This document shows, one piece after another, positions 57,321-64,000 of a stretch of DNA of 64,000 bases. Origin of the DNA: Rehmannia glutinosa. Taxonomy: Eukaryota; Streptophyta; Magnoliopsida; Lamiales; Orobanchaceae. The notes under the pieces were generated by a model. That model was not told where the DNA came from and made no database searches. It worked only from the letters and a program-made list of their open reading frames with translations. Where the stretch lies: assembly GCA_016081115.2 (NCBI GenBank), contig CM071930.1, positions 8,909,419-8,973,418 on the forward strand, given 5' to 3'. The stretch's first letter is position 1, and each line of letters starts with the position of its first letter. Both the position numbers and the translations under genes were made by a program.

Positions 57321-59400
57321 ATATAAATACCCAGTCAGTTTGCATATGTGATTTTTCATCTTCGACACCCAACACATTGAAACTCACTAACATAAATTCT
57401 CCATAAAAACAAGGTTGAACTTAAAAGATCATCAAACACTCAAAGCAATGAGGCAACTCAGAGGATTCACAATATTGGGCAAAAAACGAACAAGGGATTC
57501 CAATATTGAAGACGGTATAAGTCTTTATATTGTTGAAAAGATTTATAGGTTATATGATTAGATGTTTATGATAGCATGTCTTTTTGAGAACAAATTTATA
57601 TGATAATTTTATTTAGATTATAACTTGCCTGGCAATGTGCAACTACGGATGATAATATGTTTCATTTGGTTTTGTTATCAATATATCCCTTAGAACCTGA
57701 AACAAATTAGTAAATGAATCAGTCGATTGCAAAAATGCAAAGTATCAAACACCTAAATATTATAAAACCACTTATCTTTATATTGTTATGTCGTATTGTA
57801 ATCTTCATTGTTGACTTATTGTAATCGCATGAACATAAGAAGAAAAAACAGTTAGTTCTAAAGAAAGCATATAAAGAAGAACAACAAAGATGCGTCTAAA
57901 GAAAGCATATATAGAAGAACAATTAGTTCTAAATAAATCATACAAAGAAGAACAATAGTTAGTTCTAATATTGATAGATTTCAAAAACATGTAGACAAAT
58001 GAATATCCATAAATCGTTAACTCGGAGATATTGTATACGAAAATTTGGTTTTCTTTATAAATTTAAATATGCTATTTTGTAAATAACAATTCTCATATAT
58101 TCATAAACCTCAAAAACTTATCCGAGAAAAATTGTGATTCTCGACTAAAATTATCTAAAATTTAGGTTATTCAAAATTATTTTTATTTTATCATTTAAAA
58201 AAACTTAACATAGGTAAACATCGCTTTCAAGAATGTTCATAACAAAAATCAAAAATTAAAATAATACAAAATAAAATTATATGGTTTTGCTTCATAGGTG
58301 AACATGCATACAGAGATTTTAAAAAAATAGAGAGTTTGTAAAAAATATTTTATAAATTCCAAACATAGGGACTGAATATAACCTCATCGAAACATATACA
58401 TGATAAATAATATGCTTAGAAAAAGAAAATTTATAAAATCAGAAAAAATTAAAAGAAAAATAATGTAAAGCTAATCTGTAACTCCTTTGTCATTTCAGAA
58501 ATATCAATAAAGAAAAAAAAACTAAATCAAAGACAAGTCCAAAAAAACTGATCTGGAGCATTCATGAGCATTTAGCAGTTATTGACCATTCATGAACATA
58601 TATGAAAACAAATTATCGAAAAGTATACCTTTTTTGAGAAAAAGATGGACACATTTCTGGAGTAGATCCGCACCATTTTTCCAACTCTCAAAAAAAAAAG
58701 TGCAAACAAAAATAAAAATAAAAATAATTAGTTTACCAGATCTGAACAAAAAAAAAATTAATAAAACAAAAAAAACGAGTCCAAAAATATCTACAACTTT
58801 AAGATCTGCGAAAAATGTTTAGTGCTTAAAACAGAAAATTGTTTTAACCTTCAACAGATACTAACTATTCAAATAACAGAATGTAAAATAAGATATGGAA
58901 ATTTTACCTTTTAATGTTTCAAGGCGAAACATTAATCCCGAACCCGAGCATGTCCTCCGAAAAACAAGACATCCAACTCTTCAAAAAATCAAAACCCAAG
59001 AAATGTCGATAATATTTATATTTTAAAAAAATAAAAACACGCATGCTACTTATTTTCCGCCGATTTTTTGTTGCTTTTGGAAAAACTGATTTCTTAAAAA
59101 AAAAGTCAAAATGTACAGAAATCACAAAAACTTGAAGATCTATAAATAATATGAACCTCTTGAGAGAAAATGAATGAATTTCGATTTTTGTAAACAAAAA
59201 AAATAAAAATCAACTGAAGCCTTGTCGTTTTTTTTTTAAAAACAAGCAGAAAAACTAGATCTATCACAAATTTATTCTGTGAAGACACATATGAATAAAA
59301 CCTAAAATTTTAAAAAAAAGAACAAAAATGTTCGAATCGGGTGTTGAGAAAAGTCACAAAACAAACTCTAAAAATTTACAAAAACGAAATCAAAAATCGA
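57321..59400. other. AT-rich region without a supported gene
   Basis: Short A-rich tracts throughout. A TATA-like tataaataccc at 57322 is followed by a short frame at 57448 (MRQLRGFTILGKKRTR) that ends at a possible donor near 57514, but no partner exon was found. A small degenerate tandem repeat lies at 57845-57975. Confidence 0.4.
57845..57975. repeat. Degenerate tandem repeat, ~45-60 bp units
   Basis: About three copies of a unit containing gttctaaagaaagcatata and aagaagaacaa, with substitutions. Confidence 0.6.
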
Positions 59401-60874
59401 TGTAGTCCCAAAGGGGTGTAAGTGTAAGGTTTAGAAGGGGGTTGAATAAACCTTACCAAATTTTTGATTTAGTCCTTTTAAAAGTTCGAGTTGATACTAC
59501 ACAAAATTGTGTCCTTGGTGGACAACCAATTTAGTTAATCAAGAGTTAGTCTCTCAACGGACTCAACCGAGTTGTTGATGGAATAACTCACCGTTAAGTC
59601 TAAATTAACTCAACTCGTGGTTTGTTTTCAAATGGAAGACTTAACACCCTTAAGTTTGGTTAAGTAGAGATATAGAGCTTGATTTAGTACTTAGAGATTA
59701 TCTAATGGATAGCAAATATGTCACAGAATTAAACAAATATGATGCAAGAATTAAAGTCTTTGAAATGTAAATGACACAATAAGATTTTTATAGAGGTTCA
59801 AGATGGGATAATTCTTCTACTCCTCTCTTCTCCAACGCCTTGATCACTCACGGTGGCTTCTCGTACGACTCGGCTTCTTCTTCTTCACAGGCGCAAACTT
59901 TGCTTTGCTACTACAGCCCACTTGCTCAAGCTCTTTGGATTTGATCACGAAGCCCTCCAAAAGCTAAAGACTTGGTTCGACCTTGAACCTTCCTACACTC
60001 CTCCGTGGAATGTGGATCCCTTGATTCTTCAGTAATTTCCTCTTCAACTGATTGAAGTTATCTTTCCTTCACAGGTGAGTGTTGGATTGATGTTCTTCGT
60101 AGTGTAGGCTTGAGGATTTAGCGTTTAATAACTTGAGAATATTTCAGGTTATAGTTCTAATAATTGCTTGAATGTTTGTGGTTCTGGTCTTATTTACTCT
60201 CAGAGTTATTCCTCAGCCTTTTATAGTGATCTTTCAAAAATCTGCCCGTTGAAGAGATAGGCTTATTTTTGAAAGTCACTTGCAGTCGTTGGCTTGTCTT
60301 GTTGCAGTCCTTGGAATTGCCATTTCCTCGTATGAATTGTTCTTCACCTTTTCAGAGTTCTGACACGGTGTAGTGCTTTCCATTGGTTTATTCCTTTTGC
60401 ACGCTTCTAGGACTGAGCACTTCGAGAAAGGTAGTATGGAGATATTACTTGTTTAGGTAATTCTCTTGATTTACGTGCAACGGATCTTTTTCAGATTATC
60501 TCGACTTGACCGCATTTCCTTGCTTTCCCCGAGGTGACTTAGAGTTAGCTTCCAATCATTGGATGACTCTTCCCGTCACTTCAACTTGAGACTTGGCTTT
60601 TCTTGAGTTGACTTGACTGATATTCCACTCACCGCATCTCACCGCTCCTTCATAGAGAGTTCCCATCTACTCTTCTTTGCCATACTCAAATTTTTCAAGA
60701 GAGTCTTCCTTCTAGTCTCCATTGTCTTCTTGCATGTTTGGGCATAGGCGACTTAACTCACTTGACCAGCCCATTTATTTATTACAATGCGCTTACAACA
60801 AAATTGGGGTGCCAACTTCCCATTCTAAGTTTTACATGGCATTCATCAAAATCTAAACAATAAATTTCCCAATA
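59401..60874 (-). repeat. Sirevirus-like 3' LTR (minus strand), 1474 bp
   Basis: Inverted homologue of the LTRs at 33978 and 46483, more diverged from them than they are from each other. The other LTR of this element is not in the window. Confidence 0.88.
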
Positions 60875-61099
60875 ATTTCCCCTTTTGATGATGCCAAAAC
60901 TTAAATCATTCAAGAATGTAAATAGCAAAGATACATACAGATAGTGTATTCACATAGAATGTATGCGTAGAATCAATCCTTTTATTGATCATAACATTCT
61001 TGTTCTTTTACACAATCACAAGGTGTATCGAGCAAACATTTGTCTACACAAAAATAAAGAATTTATAGCTTTATTGCAGAAGACTTACATAGTATGTAT

Positions 61100-64000
61100 T
61101 TACATAATAAAATACATGAAGGGGTGGACAGTCAACACTTCATCTCCTTCGATGTCTCCTTCTTTCATCTTGTTAAGAATCTTCTGCTCTTCTTCTCTTT
61201 TTCTCATCGTCAGCTGCCTTCTCCTTCTTTTCATATGCCTTCCTGGCAGCTTCATCTCTTCTTAATCTCTCTTGTCTTTCCTCCCATAGCTGAGTTTGTC
61301 TCTTGTTTTCTTCTTCTATTCTTTTCGCATACTCAGCGTTACTTTTAGCCACTTGCAAATTTGCTACTTGGTCAAGACCAGCCCAGTAGATCCCTCCTTT
61401 CTTGCCTGGATCTACGTATTCAATGATTTTGGGCGCGAGCCTAGTCCAAAACCTCTTCCTCCACCACGCTTCTTCCTCTACCTCTGGGCGTGTATTGTAC
61501 GGGGTCTTCTTCTTTCCACTGAGTGACCAATGGAGTGACCAGCAGAGTGATCGCCGTAGTCTCAGTCCGCACGTCGCCTTCTTCACATAACGTGAGACCT
61601 TTTTCCCAAGTACAAGTCCCAAGCTTGAGCCATGACATATTTGCAAAGTATCCTTCGAGATGCGAGCGTTTTAAATTCATCAACCGATCGTGGCTCATCC
61701 CGACATCCGAGATGGCATAAGTGTCTCTTGCTCACCGGAATGCCTCCATGTTGTTTCAAGATGTTCATAACTCGGGCATCCATTCTTCCTTCCACTTCCT
61801 CCATCCCCTGCTTCAATTGTCTTTCTCTTTTCACCATAGATATAGCAGTGTTGGAGTGGCGAGTCGATGGGAGTTTGTCACGATAAGATCACCAGACAAT
61901 ACCTTGTTGGGGTTTGTGCAATCATCAAGGTCACATCTTTCGATCATTCCCCCTCAACGGACTTTCCTTTCTTTTGTTTCAACACTTCCTCAGCTGACTT
62001 TCCCTTCGCAGCTGCATCCTCTTTTTCAGCTTCAGATCTCTTTTGTGCTTTAAGGTATTCCTCTTCCCCCTTTTTGGCATCATCAAAGGAGAGAGGAACG
62101 CCTGAAACATATCGCAAGCGAAATCGAGCCTGGCACGATGGTCGAGTTCTGTCTTGAGTCCGTCACTGCGGAGTATGCGGCACGAAATTCAGAGCGAGCA
62201 GCGTTGGACTCTGCTGAAATTAGCTTCATTTCAGCCATGAGAAGGCTGAATTTTCTATTCATATTTTCTTCCAGACGCTGGAGATCACTCTTATTTTGCT
62301 CACGCAGAGCTTTATCTCGGCGGTGTGAGCTTCATGCATGTGCTCAATGTGTTCTCTCAATTTTGTTTTTGCATCGGCATTCTCGCCTCTCCATACCAAA
62401 GACTTGTTGAACAATGTCCTCAAGTATCTAACTTGTTCCACACGCATTGTTTCTTTCATGCCACCATTCCCCGATCCCGATCGTTATGCCTCTCAAGTCG
62501 GCAAGGTTGGCATCTTTGTTGTCCATCGCATGTCCATAGAGGCCTGGTGCCTCTCCATCCGCTCAATTTCAGCAAATAATGCTTTGAACACTTCCCGAAC
62601 TTCAATCGTTTCTCCGGGTGCGGTGATGGCCACGCAAAGTCAAAGTCATAGTCACCGAACGATGGTACTGACGAAATGACAGGAGCTGGTGCGTAGAAGC
62701 GTGCGAGCTCGTTCTCGACTCTTCATGGAGGTCGGGTACCTCGAAGGAGAAAGGAAATGATTCTACAAAGGAATCATCACGGCCAACCGGGATTTGTTCA
62801 ATGATGAGAGGTGCGCATGAAGTTCCTTTTGGAGTCGAACCTGCTGCGGCTGAGGAGCCTGTGCGGTGGACTCTGTTTGGTGGGGCTGTTGTGATGTGGA
62901 CCCGCCTTGAGCCTCACTGCCTCAACAAAGAACGTTGGTCTCACCGTGGTTTCTCCAATTGAGTGGATGGTCCTCGGCCTTATCGAAGCGTCATCGGACG
63001 ATGATGAGATTTCCATTGGTGGCTCATCATCAAAATTGAAAGTTTGACGAGTAGTCTTGAGATCGACTTGTTCGTGGCCGGGAACATCCGCAAATGAGTC
63101 TTTTGGATCTGTCACGGGGATGACTCAGCGGCTTCTTCGTCGCATTTTCGATGGATCAATGATAGCAAGAGGGATGTTCTCTACTTCGCTTTCTTTACCC
63201 CGGAAGTCTCAACCTCCCGTGGCCTTCATTACCTCCTACAGTCTCAACCGCAGGGAGGCTCGGACCTCTCTTTCGACAAAGGTCACTGCCTTAGGGGTCT
63301 TCTCGTGGTGGCATCCATTGAGTCTCAACCCCATGGATTGCACTTTCATCGCCAGTGTTAACTCCCGTGGTGTTCCTTCCTCGTGCCTCGACCGCATCGC
63401 CAGCCGCGTCATTGGCCTTCGAGCGGTTGGCACCTCACCGAGACAGTCTCAACTATCCGAGCTTCGTTGATGGCAACTTCTTTGTTCGTTTTGTGTTTGT
63501 ACTTTCTCCTCTTCGCCTCCTAGATTCGTTGTGGAGTCATCTGCAAAGATTCTCCGACCTTGCTGCGCAGTGAAGAAAGTTTCCCCCTCACCGGGCGCAC
63601 CACCGAGTGACTTGAATGGGGTCACTCGTCTCCAAACTCCCTACTGCTTTCTGAGTGTTCACCATTGGGGCAGGTGGTAAGACACCTTCATTAGGGGTTG
63701 GCTCAACTGGGGTCCCCACTAACCCGGTTTCATCGCCATTTCCCTTAATTCCTTCTTCCGAGTGAGTCAGGAAGTGGTGGCAAAGAACAACGTGGCGATT
63801 TGGTCAACTACTCCCATTGGATCAATTTCGGTACCGTGTTCGAGGACTCTCCTGTCCCTCCATCAATCTTTTCTTGTGAAGGATTTCGATTCGTGCAATG
63901 CTTGCTGCATTTGCACTTCTTCTCGTGGGCAAAGAACAGCGGATCCTCATCATCATGGATAAGACATCAAGGAGATGGTGTGTGTGTTACGTGGTGCCGT
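61100..64000 (-). pseudogene. Extra 3' region of the inverted Sirevirus-like element
   Basis: Corresponds in order to about 43500-46250 of the other copy. On the minus strand it reads DLKTTRQTFNFDDEPPMEIS at about 63065-63000, a coiled-coil-like Lys/Glu/Ala-rich part near 62080-61960 (DAKKGEEEYLKAQKRSEAEK), and KIIEYVDPGKKGGIYWAGL near 61435-61380. A Lys/Arg/Glu-rich end follows (about 61330-61170). Frames here are somewhat longer than in the direct copy (157 residues at 61646-61173), so this copy is less disrupted over that part. Confidence 0.7.

Larger units (their letters stand above)
59401..64000 (-). mobile_element. Second Sirevirus-like copia element, inverted, 3' part only (runs off the window)
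   Basis: Same family as 33978-48025 on the opposite strand. The LTR is at 59401-60874, starting tgtagtccca, which complements the GGGACCTACA end with a small change. Next to it is the polypurine tract, read on the minus strand as aaaaggggaaatt (60888-60876). Then the extra 3' region extends to the window end. The 5' part and pol lie outside. Its left flank is AT-rich sequence without a visible gene. Confidence 0.88.

Noticed and set aside
57448..57514. Possible first exon (MRQLRGFTILGKKRTR) with a TATA-like box upstream
   Set aside because: No matching downstream exon found within the next 1.9 kb, so too weak to annotate as a gene.
61173..61646. 157-residue charged frame as a stand-alone host gene
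   Set aside because: It is collinear with the extra region of the Sirevirus-like element at 45700-46240 and lies inside the inverted copy.

Overview
The window is nuclear DNA from a flowering plant, probably a eudicot. It is AT-rich, its genes have introns with GT-AG borders, and transposable elements dominate it. The elements include a Cassandra-type TRIM, a Sirevirus-like Ty1/copia element, a Tekay/Del-type chromovirus, a tRNA-derived SINE and several MITE families. No tRNA or rRNA gene, CRISPR array or prokaryotic operon was found. I cannot name the species.

Layout. (1) 1-2530: the 5' part of a RuvB-like 2 (Reptin) gene on the minus strand. Its first intron carries a near-perfect ~680 bp tandem duplication, and a telo-box lies upstream of the ATG. 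(2) 2530-6016: MITEs flanking a five-exon minus-strand gene (4713-5796) for a small, acidic then very basic protein of unknown function. (3) 6017-30088: an old ~10-12 kb direct segmental duplication, copy A about 6017-16284 and copy B about 18108-30088. Each copy holds one member of a small plant gene family (core residues ARARDFYV). The copies carry different later insertions, and the sister copy often preserves the empty site. A Cassandra TRIM with 5S-rRNA-like LTRs lies between the copies, and a gypsy gag remnant lies in B. (4) 30182-56082: an RPA1-like (70-kDa replication protein A) gene on the plus strand. Its central coding exon is split by a 22.7-kb Ty3/gypsy chromovirus (31921-54666). 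That element in turn holds a nested 14-kb Sirevirus-like copia element (33978-48025). All boundaries show LTRs, primer binding sites and 5-bp target duplications (one with a mismatch). (5) 56083-59400: AT-rich sequence without a convincing gene. (6) 59401-64000: the 3' part of a second copy of the same Sirevirus family, inverted and running off the window.

Host coding content is therefore four loci: RuvBL2, the unknown basic protein, the duplicated pair counted as one locus, and the broken RPA1-like gene. The rest is a layered insertion record. The order host exon, then chromovirus, then Sirevirus is read from the nesting. The A/B duplication lets several MITE or SINE insertions be placed after the duplication event.

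The retroelement coding regions are full of short indels and stops, while host exons nearby are clean. That is either decay or local sequence error and should be resolved before any element is called dead.
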